Notes: generated from the letters alone by a model not told the origin. A stretch of 64,000 nucleotides of DNA from an uncultured Oscillospiraceae bacterium (GCA_947169975.1 CAMVRT010000012.1:1-64000), one strand, 5' to 3'. Positions 1 to 7,554 are shown, counted from the stretch's first letter. Translations and numbers: made by a program.

Positions 1-781
1 CGTCGGTGGTGGCGCCGCCCACGTCCACGGCGATCAGATCGCCGATGCCGCTTTCTCCGTCGCAGCCCTGGGCCAGCAGGTTCATGGCCTGGAGCACCGC
101 AGAGGGGGTGGGCATCATGATGTCATCCAACAGCTCGGCGGCGTGACTGAGGCCCTTGGCCTGGATGATGCGCTTGAGGAAAATGTCCCGGATCTGCTTC
201 TGGGTGGGCTCAATGTTCAGCACGCCGAACTTGGGCATCACGTTGTCGCAGACGTAGACGGTGCAGCCGGACAGAATCCGCTGGCACTCCCGGGCGGCCG
301 TCCGGTTGCCGGCAACGACGATGGGGAACTCCGGGGACAACGTGGCCAGCATCTTCGCGTTGTGGACGATGCACTCGGTGTTGCCGCCGTCTGTGCCGCC
401 CACCAGCAGGAAGATATCCGGTTTGATGGAACGGATCTCGTCCAGGTCGTCCTCCGTCAGCTGGAAGGAGTAGACCTTGATGACCTTGGCGCCGGCGCCC
501 AGACTGGCAAGGCGGGCGGCCTCGCTGGTCAGCTCCGGCACCAGACCGCTGGTGACCATCCGCAGTCCGCCGGCGGCGGAGGAGCAGGCGTAGGTCTCGG
601 TAAAGGTCAGCTTGCCGCATTTCTTTTCCAGCTCCGCCAGGGCGTTGTTCAAGCCGTTGTTGATGTCGGTCTCGATGGTGGTGTAGGAGGCGGCGGTGCC
701 CAGAATGGCCTCGCCCTCCACATCCACAGCGGTGACCTTGGTGTATGTGCTGCCGAAGTCAATGAGCAATACGGGCTTCAT
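1..781 (-). CDS. glmL: Glutamate mutase-associated protein MutL/GlmL (partial, C-terminus outside window)
   Basis: The visible N-terminal 260 residues begin MKPVLLIDFGSTYTKV, the ATPase nucleotide-binding motif of the ASKHA (actin/Hsp70-like) fold. Further in is an LLVGGTDGGNTE motif, and near the edge a second phosphate loop, AVDVGGATTD. This pattern is typical of the MutL family encoded between the two subunits of coenzyme B12-dependent glutamate mutase, where it is thought to act as a reactivating chaperone. It starts 5 nt after the glmS stop, so the two are co-transcribed. The stop codon lies beyond base 1, and the catalytic E subunit and methylaspartase would be expected further left (inference). 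Not related to DNA-mismatch-repair MutL. Confidence 0.9.
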   Translation of the reverse strand, partial: MKPVLLIDFGSTYTKVTAVDVEGEAILGTAASYTTIETDINNGLNNALAELEKKCGKLTFTETYACSSAAGGLRMVTSGLVPELTSEAARLASLGAGAKVIKVYSFQLTEDDLDEIRSIKPDIFLLVGGTDGGNTECIVHNAKMLATLSPEFPIVVAGNRTAARECQRILSGCTVYVCDNVMPKFGVLNIEPTQKQIRDIFLKRIIQAKGLSHAAELLDDIMMPTPSAVLQAMNLLAQGCDGESGIGDLIAVDVGGATTD

Positions 782-786
782 GCCGC

Positions 787-1215
787 TCACTCTTTCCCGT
801 CCAGCAGCTCGTGCAGTGCCTCGATCGTGGTCTCAGGAGGCGTTCCGGGAGGGAAAGCACGGTCAAAGCCCATGGCCTTGAAGCGCTTTTCTACATCCTC
901 GAAGGACTGCTTGCCGATGACGATGTTGCCGCCCACCAGCAGGGGAATGCCCTTCAGACCGGCCTCGTCGCACTTCTCGCGCATGCCGCGGCAGTCCAGC
1001 TCGCCCTGACCGTACAGGGAGGAGATGACGATGGCGTCGGCATTGGACTCGATGGCGGCGGCGATGTACTCCTCCTGGGACACCATGACGCCCAGGTTGA
1101 CTACCTCAAAGCCGGCCTCCGTAAAGGCGTGGTAGAGGATCTTGTTGCCCACGGCGTGGACGTCAGCGCCGATGACGCCGATGACCAGCACCTTCTTGCG
1201 CTTTGTTTCTTCCAT
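787..1215 (-). CDS. glmS: Glutamate mutase sigma (B12-binding) subunit
   Basis: A 142-residue protein of the usual length for the S subunit of methylaspartate (glutamate) mutase, which carries adenosylcobalamin for L-glutamate to (2S,3S)-3-methylaspartate. The base-off/His-on cobalamin signature is visible: GADVHAVG (DxHxxG, about residues 16-23), then [10 protein letters not shown] and [16 protein letters not shown]. The gene is preceded by its own promoter and is the first gene of the glm operon, followed by glmL. B12 dependence fits the clostridial methylaspartate pathway. Assignment is firm from the motifs. Confidence 0.95.
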   Translation of the reverse strand: MEETKRKKVLVIGVIGADVHAVGNKILYHAFTEAGFEVVNLGVMVSQEEYIAAAIESNADAIVISSLYGQGELDCRGMREKCDEAGLKGIPLLVGGNIVIGKQSFEDVEKRFKAMGFDRAFPPGTPPETTIEALHELLDGKE

Positions 1216-1260
1216 AATGTATGTACCTCAATTCTATGGAAATTTTCGCGAGGAAATTGC

Positions 1261-1273
1261 ATTGTTCTATACC
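1261..1273 (+). promoter_or_regulatory. Candidate GntR operator in the glm promoter
   Basis: ATTGTTCTATACC matches, with one substitution in its first 11 bases, the ATTGTACTATA element at the gntR promoter, and resembles TTTGTACTATA at the citD promoter. It lies just downstream of the glm -10 box, where a repressor would block transcription. Operator function is inferred from recurrence and position. Confidence 0.5.
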
Positions 1274-1276
1274 TAT

Positions 1277-1305
1277 ATACTACATTGAACCATAACACAA
1301 GTCAA
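1277..1305 (-). promoter_or_regulatory. Promoter of the glmS-glmL operon
   Basis: Read on the minus strand: -35 TTGACT (1300-1305), 17-bp spacer, -10 TAGTAT (1277-1282). It sits between the gntR terminator and glmS, leaving a leader of about 55 nt. Confidence 0.65.
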
Positions 1306-1326
1306 GAAAAAGTTGGAATTTGCAAG

Positions 1327-1365
1327 AAAAAGATCATCGCTTGCAAGAGACGCGATGATCTTTTT
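1327..1365 (-). terminator. Intrinsic terminator after gntR
   Basis: A perfect 14-bp inverted repeat (AAAAAGATCATCGC / GCGATGATCTTTTT) with an 11-nt loop, just beyond the gntR stop. A/T ends on both sides could make it work in either direction. Confidence 0.85.
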
Positions 1366-1379
1366 CCTTATTATTTGGA

Positions 1380-2375
1380 TTACATCCGATTTTTGTCCCG
1401 AAGACGCTCAATTCGCTCTGTCAGATACATCATGGAGCCCTCATCCACCTGATACCGGCAGCGGATCAGCGTGTGTTCTGCATCAAAGGCACGGACATGT
1501 TGCAAAACCGGCGCCGGGCAGTACTTCTCATACCCGTCGGGAACCAGCAGAGCGGACACGCCGGAGAGGTACTCTGTCACCCCGGACACGTCATCCATCA
1601 GCATGGGAGAGCGGATCACAGCGCCCTCCACGTAGGCGGTGCAGACGTTGTGGATCAGCTGGCCGAACCGGGGGCTGCGGCAGAGGATGCCCACCTCATG
1701 GCCGGGGGTCAGGCGCAGGATCTGCGCTACACTCTGGGGCATGAGCCGCAGGGCGATCCTGGCAATCTTGTCCTTCTGGGAGATGACATCCTTCAGCGAT
1801 TCGGCGTGCTCGGCGCTGATGACAATGAGATCCATGTCCTCACCGATGCGGTAGGGATAGGCGGCCACGTCGTGGAGCAGGTGGGGGTAGAGATCCACCG
1901 GGCCGACGGTCCTGTGGAGCTGCTCGGCAAGCTGGGACAACGCCTCGGGATTGCACTCCACCAGCGCAATCTTCAGATTGTCCTGCCGCTCGGCGCGCTC
2001 GCGGAGCTTCAAGTCCAGAAAGATGCGGGTTTCGGTGAGGGAAAAGCCCATATCCTCCAGCGTTTGCAGCGCCTGGTCGATGGCGGCCATGGCCCGCTCC
2101 TTGCGGCTGTCGGAGGAGGCGGGCTGATAGCTGACGAAGGTGCCTCGCCCCTGGGCTTTGCTGATGGCACCCTGGCGCTCCAGCTCGTCATAGGCCCGCT
2201 TCACTGTGCCTCTTGCTACCCCCAGATGCTCGGCCAGATCACGCACGGTGGGCAGCTGGGTGCCGGCAGGCAGGGAACCGTTTTTGATCCGGCTGAGGAG
2301 CATATCCACCAGCTGCTGATAGATGGGAATGCCCTGCTCCGGGTGCAGTTGGTTCAAATCCAGCAAAAGGCCCAT
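1380..2375 (-). CDS. GntR-family (YtrA-like) regulator with a long C-terminal domain
   Basis: Residues about 15-80 form a GntR winged helix (IPIYQQLVDMLLSRIKNGSL, then TQLPTVRDLAEHLGVARGTV and GRGTFVSY). The remaining ~240 residues match no GntR effector domain I can name (not FCD, UTRA or an aminotransferase); YtrA-like proteins are usually only ~120-130 aa. The start is uncertain. ATG at 2375 has AAGGAG directly abutting it, whereas a TTG three codons later (2366) would sit 9 nt from AAGGAG; a longer TTG start at 2399 lies upstream of the predicted transcript start. It has its own promoter overlapping a palindrome, and lies between the citramalate lyase/mesaconase operon and the glutamate mutase operon, so it probably controls both and itself (inference). 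Confidence 0.85.
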   Translation of the reverse strand: MGLLLDLNQLHPEQGIPIYQQLVDMLLSRIKNGSLPAGTQLPTVRDLAEHLGVARGTVKRAYDELERQGAISKAQGRGTFVSYQPASSDSRKERAMAAIDQALQTLEDMGFSLTETRIFLDLKLRERAERQDNLKIALVECNPEALSQLAEQLHRTVGPVDLYPHLLHDVAAYPYRIGEDMDLIVISAEHAESLKDVISQKDKIARIALRLMPQSVAQILRLTPGHEVGILCRSPRFGQLIHNVCTAYVEGAVIRSPMLMDDVSGVTEYLSGVSALLVPDGYEKYCPAPVLQHVRAFDAEHTLIRCRYQVDEGSMMYLTERIERLRDKNRM

Positions 2376-2419
2376 CTCCTTCCCAATGATATAGTACAAT
2401 CATTGTAAAGAGATGGGCC
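2369..2419. promoter_or_regulatory. Nested palindrome and candidate autoregulatory operator of gntR
   Basis: An outer 10-bp inverted repeat (GGCCCATCTC 2369-2378 / GAGATGGGCC 2410-2419) encloses an inner 7-bp one (CAATGAT 2384-2390 / ATCATTG 2399-2405). The inner repeat contains, on the minus strand, ATTGTACTATATCATT just downstream of the -10 box. The structure covers the -10 region, start site and start codon of gntR, an ideal place for autorepression. Confidence 0.6.
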
Positions 2420-2430
2420 AATTTTGTCAA
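2402..2430 (-). promoter_or_regulatory. Promoter of gntR
   Basis: Minus strand: -35 TTGACA (2425-2430, perfect), 17-bp spacer, -10 TACAAT (2402-2407). It lies between the stop of the dehydratase beta gene and gntR. Confidence 0.75.
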
Positions 2431-2439
2431 GGGGTCACT

Positions 2440-2997
2440 TTAGGTAAAATTTTCCAGGTAGGTTTTTCGCCCGGTTTCGTACAGGTTGTTACCCTCGCTG
2501 TCGATAATGACTACCACGGGGAAGTCCTCCACCTCCAGACGGCGGATGGCTTCTGCGCCCAGATCCTCGTAAGCGATGACCTCGGCCTTCTTGACGCACT
2601 TGCTCAGCAGTGCGCCGCAGCCGCCGATGGCGCCGAAGTACACGGCGCCGTGCTCCTTCATGGCGGCAATGACCTCGGGGCCGCGCTTGCCCTTGCCGAT
2701 CATGCCGGTTTCACCCAGAGCGATAAGGGTGGGACTGTAGGCGTCCATGCGGTAGGAGGTGGTGGGTCCGGCAGAGCCGATAGCCTGACCCTCCCGGGCA
2801 GGGGTGGGGCCCACGTAGTAGATGATGGCGTCCTTCACGTCCAGAGGCAGCTCCTTGCCCTGGGCGGCCAGCTCGCACAGCCGCTTGTGGGCGGCGTCCC
2901 GGGCGGTGTAGATCACGCCGGAGATCAGGCAGCTGTCGCCGGAATGGAGCTTCCGGGCCTCCTCACGGGTGAGGGGAGAGGTTACACGAATGGCCAT
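2440..2997 (-). CDS. Fumarase-family dehydratase, beta (C-terminal) subunit; probable mesaconase
   Basis: 185 residues matching the C-terminal domain of class I [4Fe-4S] fumarase/L-tartrate dehydratase, with the conserved region DAIIYYVGPTPAREGQAIGS, TTSYRMD and GMIGKGKRG. Split two-subunit enzymes of this family hydrate fumarate, tartrate or mesaconate. Here it follows citramalate lyase in the same operon and lies next to glutamate mutase, so the best inference is mesaconase (mesaconate to citramalate), step 3 of the methylaspartate pathway. Sequence alone does not exclude fumarase. The alpha-subunit stop lies just ahead of its ATG, so the subunits are translationally coupled. Confidence 0.85.
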   Translation of the reverse strand: MAIRVTSPLTREEARKLHSGDSCLISGVIYTARDAAHKRLCELAAQGKELPLDVKDAIIYYVGPTPAREGQAIGSAGPTTSYRMDAYSPTLIALGETGMIGKGKRGPEVIAAMKEHGAVYFGAIGGCGALLSKCVKKAEVIAYEDLGAEAIRRLEVEDFPVVVIIDSEGNNLYETGRKTYLENFT

Positions 2998-2998
2998 T

Positions 2999-3838
2999 TC
3001 ACAGCACCTCCGTTTTGTGGCGGGTCACGTGGCAGTTGATGTTCACGGCCACGGGCAGACCGGCGATGTGGGTGGGGTAATGCTCAATGTTCACAGCCAG
3101 AGCGGTGGTCTTGCCGCCGAAGCCCTGGGGACCGATGCCCAGCGCGTTGATCTTCTCCAGCAGCTCCTGCTCCAGATCGGCGTAGAAGGGCTCTGCGCTG
3201 CGCTGATCCACCGGGCGCATCAGCGCCTTTTTGGCCAGGTACGCGGCCTTGTCAAAGGTGCCGCCTACGCCTACGCCCACCACGATGGGGGGACAGGGAT
3301 TGGGACCGGCGTCCTCCACCACCTTCAGCACGAAGTCCTTGACGCCCTGCAGGCCGTCGGAGGGCTTGAGCATTTTCAGCTGGCTCATGTTCTCGCTGCC
3401 AAAGCCCTTGGGGGCTACGGTGATCTTCAGAGCGTCGCCGGGCACCAGATCATAGTAGAGCATGGCGGGGGTGTTGTCCCCGGTGTTGACCCGGTCCAGA
3501 GGGTCGCGAACCACGGACTTGCGGAGGTAACCCTCTGTGTAGCCGCGGCGGACGCCCTCGTTGACGGCGTCTTCGATGCTGCCGTTGACGTGGACCTCCT
3601 GGCCGATCTCCAGGAACACGCAGGCTACGCCGGTGTCCTGGCAGATGGGCTGGCACCGCTCGTCGGCGATGCGGTAATTCTCGGTGATGCGCTCCAGGAT
3701 CTCACGGGCGGGAGCCCAGGGCTCCGCGTCGTGGCTGCACTCGATGCAGGCCTTCATGTCCCGGGGCAGGTGGCAGTTGGCCTCCACGCAGAGGCGTGCC
3801 ACCACGTCGGTGATCTGACTGGCGGAAATCTCTCTCAT
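2999..3838 (-). CDS. Fumarase-family dehydratase, alpha (N-terminal) subunit; probable mesaconase
   Basis: 279 residues of the N-terminal [4Fe-4S] domain of class I fumarases/tartrate dehydratases. The three cluster cysteines are in PICQDTG (about residue 67), GPNPCPPIVVG and NINCHVTRH. The start is ATG 3838, with GGGAGG 5-6 nt upstream; an upstream in-frame GTG (3853) would bury that site. It begins close behind the citF stop and runs into the beta gene, giving a five-gene operon citD-citE-citF-alpha-beta. The oxygen-sensitive cluster fits an anaerobe. The mesaconase assignment rests on neighbours. Confidence 0.87.
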   Translation of the reverse strand: MREISASQITDVVARLCVEANCHLPRDMKACIECSHDAEPWAPAREILERITENYRIADERCQPICQDTGVACVFLEIGQEVHVNGSIEDAVNEGVRRGYTEGYLRKSVVRDPLDRVNTGDNTPAMLYYDLVPGDALKITVAPKGFGSENMSQLKMLKPSDGLQGVKDFVLKVVEDAGPNPCPPIVVGVGVGGTFDKAAYLAKKALMRPVDQRSAEPFYADLEQELLEKINALGIGPQGFGGKTTALAVNIEHYPTHIAGLPVAVNINCHVTRHKTEVL

Positions 3839-3849
3839 AACAGCCTCCC

Positions 3850-5262
3850 TCACTTGGCGGGCACGCTGCGGATGGTATCCAGCAGCGTACCATCGCGGTA
3901 GATCACGTTGGCGACCACCCGGTCACCCTTGGCGATGTGGGCGGGAGCGCCGGTGGTGCGCTCGGCCAGCTCCTTCAGCTCGTGGATGTCCACGATGGGC
4001 AGACCGGCGTCAACGAGGCGCTGCCGCAGCTCGGTGTCCTTGGGGTTCACGGCGATGCCCGCCTGGGTCACCAGCACGTCGATGTCGCGGCCGGGGGTGG
4101 AGATGCAGTTGACGCGGTCGGTGACAATGGGAAGACGGGCACGGAACAGGGGAGCGATGATCATGGACAGCTTGGCGCCGGCGGCGGTGTCGCTGTGACC
4201 GCCGGAGCCGCCCATGATGTAGCCGTTGGAGTCGGTATGGACGTTGACGTTGAAGTCGGTGTCCACCTCGGTGGCGCCCAGGATCACCACGTCCAGACTG
4301 TCCACCACGGCGCTGCGAGCGCTGGGACTGGCGTAGTGGGAGGCGGAAATCTCCTGGTGGCGGGGATTGGTGCGGATGGACTCCACAGCCTTCAGATCAA
4401 AGCACTGCACGTCCATCAGGGACTGGAAGCAGCCGTCGTTGAGCATATCCACCATGTAGCCGGTGATGCCGCCGGAGCCGAAGCTGCCGTGGATGTTCTC
4501 CTTGAGCATGATGTCCTTGAGGAACTTGGCGGCGGCCAGAGAGGCGCCGCCGGCGCCGGTCTGGAAGGAGAAGCCGTCCTTCAGAAGGCCGGAGTGACGG
4601 ATCACCTGGGCGGCGCGGTCGGCCATCACAAGACCCACCGGGTCGCGGGTGATCTTGGTGGTGCCGGAGACGATGCCGTGGGGGTCGCCGATGGCGTCCA
4701 CCGTCACCACGTAGTCCACACAGGTCTCGGGGATGGACCAGTCCAGCAGAGGATAGTCCACCAGATTGTCGGTGATGACCACCACCTTTTTGGCGTTCAT
4801 GGCGTCGGGATAGGCGTAGCCAAGGCTGCCGCAGGCGCTCTTGCCGTACTTGCCGGAGCAGTTGCCCATGCCGTCGGCGGCGGGGGCGGCGATGAAGGCC
4901 ACGTCGATGGGAGTGCGGCCCAGCTCGATGTCGCTGGGACGGCCGCCGTGGGTGCGGAACTCCACGGGAGTCTCCAGAATGCCCCGGGAAATAGCCTTGC
5001 CGATGACACCGGACATGTAGTCGGTCTGGATCTTGGTGACCACGTGGTTTTCAATGTGCTGCAGCAGGGGGGCGTGAATGTCAAAGAGGGAGCTGGCGTT
5101 GACGGTCAGATCCCGGATGCCCATCTGGGCGATCTCCGCCATGACCATGTTCAGCACGAAGTCTCCGTTGCGCAGGTGGTGGTGGAAGGACACGGTCATG
5201 CCGCTCTTCAGACCGGTCAGCTCAATAGCCTCCCGCAGGGAGGAAACAACTTTGTTATTCAT
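3850..5262 (-). CDS. citF: Citramalate/citrate lyase alpha subunit (CoA-transferase)
   Basis: 470 residues, a little shorter than typical CitF (~500). The alpha subunit transfers the acyl group between acyl carrier protein and substrate (acetyl-ACP plus citramalate to citramalyl-ACP plus acetate). Recognisable CoA-transferase-family blocks are GMTVSFHHHLRNGD near the N-terminus, GSFGSGGITGYMVDML in the middle, and GGSGGHSDTAAGAKLS followed by a TPGRDIDVLVT region toward the C-terminus. It overlaps citE by 8 nt. Citrate and citramalate lyase are close relatives; the adjacent glutamate mutase and mesaconase-like genes favour citramalate. Confidence 0.9.
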   Translation of the reverse strand: MNNKVVSSLREAIELTGLKSGMTVSFHHHLRNGDFVLNMVMAEIAQMGIRDLTVNASSLFDIHAPLLQHIENHVVTKIQTDYMSGVIGKAISRGILETPVEFRTHGGRPSDIELGRTPIDVAFIAAPAADGMGNCSGKYGKSACGSLGYAYPDAMNAKKVVVITDNLVDYPLLDWSIPETCVDYVVTVDAIGDPHGIVSGTTKITRDPVGLVMADRAAQVIRHSGLLKDGFSFQTGAGGASLAAAKFLKDIMLKENIHGSFGSGGITGYMVDMLNDGCFQSLMDVQCFDLKAVESIRTNPRHQEISASHYASPSARSAVVDSLDVVILGATEVDTDFNVNVHTDSNGYIMGGSGGHSDTAAGAKLSMIIAPLFRARLPIVTDRVNCISTPGRDIDVLVTQAGIAVNPKDTELRQRLVDAGLPIVDIHELKELAERTTGAPAHIAKGDRVVANVIYRDGTLLDTIRSVPAK

Positions 5263-6139
5263 GGTCTACCGCCTTTCCCACACCCATTTCCTCGGCCATG
5301 GCAATGGTCTGCTGTGCACGCTGCACGATGGGTGCGTCGATCATCTTGCCGTGGAGGGCAATGGCGCCGCGGCCCTGCTCGTGAGCCAGGCGGATGGCCT
5401 CCATGACCTCATATGCGTAGTCAATATCCTTCTGGGAGGGGCTGAACACCTCGTTGATGACGCCCACGTGTCGGGGAGAGATGGAGGCCTTGCCGGTGAA
5501 GCCCAGAGACTTGGCGTACTCGGCGTCCACCCGGATGCCCTCGTCGTCGTTGACGTCGGTGAAGGGGGTGTCGTACACGTCCACGTTGGCGGCCCGGGCG
5601 GCCACCACCATGCGGCTGCGGGCGTAGGCGATCTCATTGCCGCCCTTGGTGCGCTTGCACCGGAGGTCAGCCGTCAGATCCTCGGCACCCAGGAAAATGG
5701 CAGCCACGCGGGAACTGGCGGAGGCGATGGCAAAGGCGTTCTCCACGCCCAGCGCCGTCTCAATCAGGGGCATGAGTCGGACGGTGTTCTTCTCCCAGCC
5801 CAGACGCTCCTCCACCTCGGTCATGTAGGCGTCGGCGGTGAGAATGTCCTGTGCGCAGCTGGACTTGGGCAGCATGATGAGAGCGGGCTTCTGGGGCATG
5901 ATGGCGTCCAGATCCTTCTTCCAGTAGTCGGTATCGATGGAGTTGATGCGCACGATGACCTCGCAACGGCGCAGGTCCATGTACTTCATGGTGTTGCGCA
6001 CCAGATTGCGGGCGGAGTCCTTCTCATCGGGGGACACGGCGTCCTCCAGATCGAAGATCAGGGCGTCGGCGCCCAGATACGCGCCGTTGATCAGCAGATT
6101 CGGCGTGTTGCCGGGGATAAACAGCATGGAACGTCGCAT
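5255..6139 (-). CDS. citE: Citramalate/citrate lyase beta subunit
   Basis: 294 residues, full length for the HpcH/HpaI-type CitE family, which cleaves the acyl-ACP intermediate (citramalyl-ACP to acetyl-ACP plus pyruvate). Landmarks are MRRSMLFIPGNTPNLL at the N-terminus, DALIFDLEDAVSPDEKDSAR (Mg2+/substrate region), VRINSIDTDYW, LIETALGVENAFAIA and FLGAEDLT. It starts 3 nt after the citD stop, with a GGAG site inside the citD end, and overlaps citF. Physiological substrate is inferred from context. Confidence 0.93.
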   Translation of the reverse strand: MRRSMLFIPGNTPNLLINGAYLGADALIFDLEDAVSPDEKDSARNLVRNTMKYMDLRRCEVIVRINSIDTDYWKKDLDAIMPQKPALIMLPKSSCAQDILTADAYMTEVEERLGWEKNTVRLMPLIETALGVENAFAIASASSRVAAIFLGAEDLTADLRCKRTKGGNEIAYARSRMVVAARAANVDVYDTPFTDVNDDEGIRVDAEYAKSLGFTGKASISPRHVGVINEVFSPSQKDIDYAYEVMEAIRLAHEQGRGAIALHGKMIDAPIVQRAQQTIAMAEEMGVGKAVDHE

Positions 6140-6142
6140 GAT

Positions 6143-6406
6143 TTACTCTCCTTTCCCCCGCGCGACGGCGGTCTCCACTCTGGCGCGGATCACGCAGTCC
6201 AGCGCGCCTTTGTCGGCAATGCGGAGCCTGGCGTTTTCCACGCCGTACTCCGCCAGCACTTCCTGCACCAATGCGCGGATGCTGTCACCGAATTGCTGCT
6301 CCACCACGGACTCCAGCTCCAGCTGGATGCCCTGGCCGGGCTCGATCTCCACATAGACATCGCTGGATTCCAGTGTGCCTGCGGAGGCTTTCTTGATGAT
6401 GTCCAT
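6143..6406 (-). CDS. citD: Citramalate/citrate lyase gamma subunit (acyl carrier protein)
   Basis: 87 residues. The segment ASAGTLESSDVYVEIEPG near the N-terminus contains the serine of the ESSD motif that carries the 2'-(5''-triphosphoribosyl)-3'-dephospho-CoA group in CitD proteins. First gene of the citDEF-dehydratase operon. The genes normally needed to build and load this group (citX, citG, citC-type ligase) are not in this window, so they must lie elsewhere if the enzyme is active. Confidence 0.93.
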   Translation of the reverse strand: MDIIKKASAGTLESSDVYVEIEPGQGIQLELESVVEQQFGDSIRALVQEVLAEYGVENARLRIADKGALDCVIRARVETAVARGKGE

Positions 6407-6426
6407 ATCAGCAGTCCTTTCTACAA

Positions 6427-6443
6427 TTTGTACTATAACAATT
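6427..6443 (+). promoter_or_regulatory. Candidate GntR operator at the citD promoter
   Basis: TTTGTACTATAACAATT matches the TTGTACTATA core found in the gntR palindrome. It sits just downstream of the citD -10 box. A related stretch (ATTGTATTATATAATATC, minus strand, roughly 6448-6465) partly covers the -10 itself. Confidence 0.5.
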
Positions 6444-6455
6444 TAATGATATTAT

Positions 6456-6484
6456 ATAATACAATAGCCCGAAGGGAATTTCAA
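6456..6484 (-). promoter_or_regulatory. Promoter of the citramalate lyase/mesaconase operon
   Basis: Minus strand: -35 TTGAAA (6479-6484), 17-bp spacer, -10 TATTAT (6456-6461). The whole 6420-6540 stretch is AT-rich and holds divergent promoters. Confidence 0.65.
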
Positions 6485-6506
6485 CCTTTTTTCTGCCGCT
6501 TTTGTC

Positions 6507-6535
6507 TTTTCAAACAGAAAAAACTGCGATATACT
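6507..6535 (+). promoter_or_regulatory. Promoter of the P-loop/SAD gene
   Basis: TTTTCA (6507-6512), 17-bp spacer, TATACT (6530-6535). It is about 60 nt upstream of the GGAGG-preceded ATG at 6602 and divergent from the citD promoter. Confidence 0.45.
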
Positions 6536-6601
6536 GAAACAGGAAGGCGGGACATGGATCCCGCGGATTTTGGGACGACCGATACACAAGGAGGATCTGA
6601 C

Positions 6602-7528
6602 ATGGCATACGGCGAAATGGGCAGCAATCACATCTACAGCACCTACTACGCGCCTCGTGGCCGCGGGCGCATTTTCGATCTGGGTATCCAGATTGCGCAG
6701 ACGTATCTCTCCCCCTTTGACCATATCATTGGCATTATCGGCGAGGCGGGCTCCGGCAAGAGCGTGCTGATCAAGGGTATGTTCCCCGGCCTGGAGCTGA
6801 CCAACGACGACGACGGCGTCAATGTCCGGCCGCTGCCGCTGCTGGAGCAGGACATGGAGACGGGCTTTTTCACCCCCCACACGTACCACGTGGATATCCG
6901 GTTCGAGATGGGCTTCCGGCCGCTGAACATGCTGGCGGAGGCCATCGAGCAAGCCGTTCACCGCGGCAAGCGGGTCATCATCGAGCACTTCGACCTGATC
7001 TACCCCATGCTGGGCACCAATGCCGACCTGCTGATCGGTGTGGGTGAGGAGATCGTCATTACACGGCCCCGTCTCTTCGGTCCTGTGCCCCAGGAGATCT
7101 GCGACATCGTCTATAAGTCTCTGCCTTATCGGCTCATGGCCCACACGGCGGAGGACCTGTGCGAATACTGCATGCCCCCGGAGGAGCTGGAGCGCTGCAT
7201 TCACGGCGACGTGAAGCACGGCTTTATCATGGCGTTCCCCGATCATCCGCCCAAAATCGACCTGGTGGAGCTGGAGACTAAGGTGCAGGATATGATCAAA
7301 GAGGGACTGGCCATTGACTACGTGGATGAGAGTCACATCAAGATCGGCGGTCATCTCCACGACTGCACCGGACCCCGCACCCATGTGCACAACACCAATC
7401 AGATCAAGGATTTCCACCTGCTCCATCACACCGTCTATGACAAAAAGCGCAAGGCGTATCTCATCGTGGGCTGTGTGGGTGAAAACGCGGAGGAACGGCT
7501 GCGGGATCTGGAGATGGTATCCCGGTAG
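6602..7528 (+). CDS. P-loop NTPase with C-terminal AlaRS-like 'second additional domain' region, function unknown
   Basis: 308 residues. A Walker A loop GEAGSGKS sits at residues 47-54 (GIIGEAGSGKSVLIKGMF). Around residues 255-280 there is CTGPRTHVHNTNQIKDF, which resembles the C-G-G-T-H-V-x-N-T-x-x-I-x-x-F block of the tRNA-synthetase second additional (SAD) domain, although C and H are six apart instead of four; nearby HLHDC adds possible metal ligands. No tRNA-synthetase catalytic core is present. The ATG at 6602 follows ACAAGGAGGATCTGAC; an upstream ATG at 6554 has no such site. It is divergent from citramalate lyase, so it may be part of glutamate/citramalate metabolism, perhaps in maturation or control, but that is only context. 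Confidence 0.75.
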   Translation: MAYGEMGSNHIYSTYYAPRGRGRIFDLGIQIAQTYLSPFDHIIGIIGEAGSGKSVLIKGMFPGLELTNDDDGVNVRPLPLLEQDMETGFFTPHTYHVDIRFEMGFRPLNMLAEAIEQAVHRGKRVIIEHFDLIYPMLGTNADLLIGVGEEIVITRPRLFGPVPQEICDIVYKSLPYRLMAHTAEDLCEYCMPPEELERCIHGDVKHGFIMAFPDHPPKIDLVELETKVQDMIKEGLAIDYVDESHIKIGGHLHDCTGPRTHVHNTNQIKDFHLLHHTVYDKKRKAYLIVGCVGENAEERLRDLEMVSR

Positions 7529-7554
7529 AGAAAACTACATTCACCCCTGGAAAA

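Noticed and set aside
1-781. MutL considered as a DNA mismatch-repair protein
   Set aside because: It has the ASKHA fold start and lies next to the glutamate mutase S subunit; GHKL motifs of repair MutL are absent.
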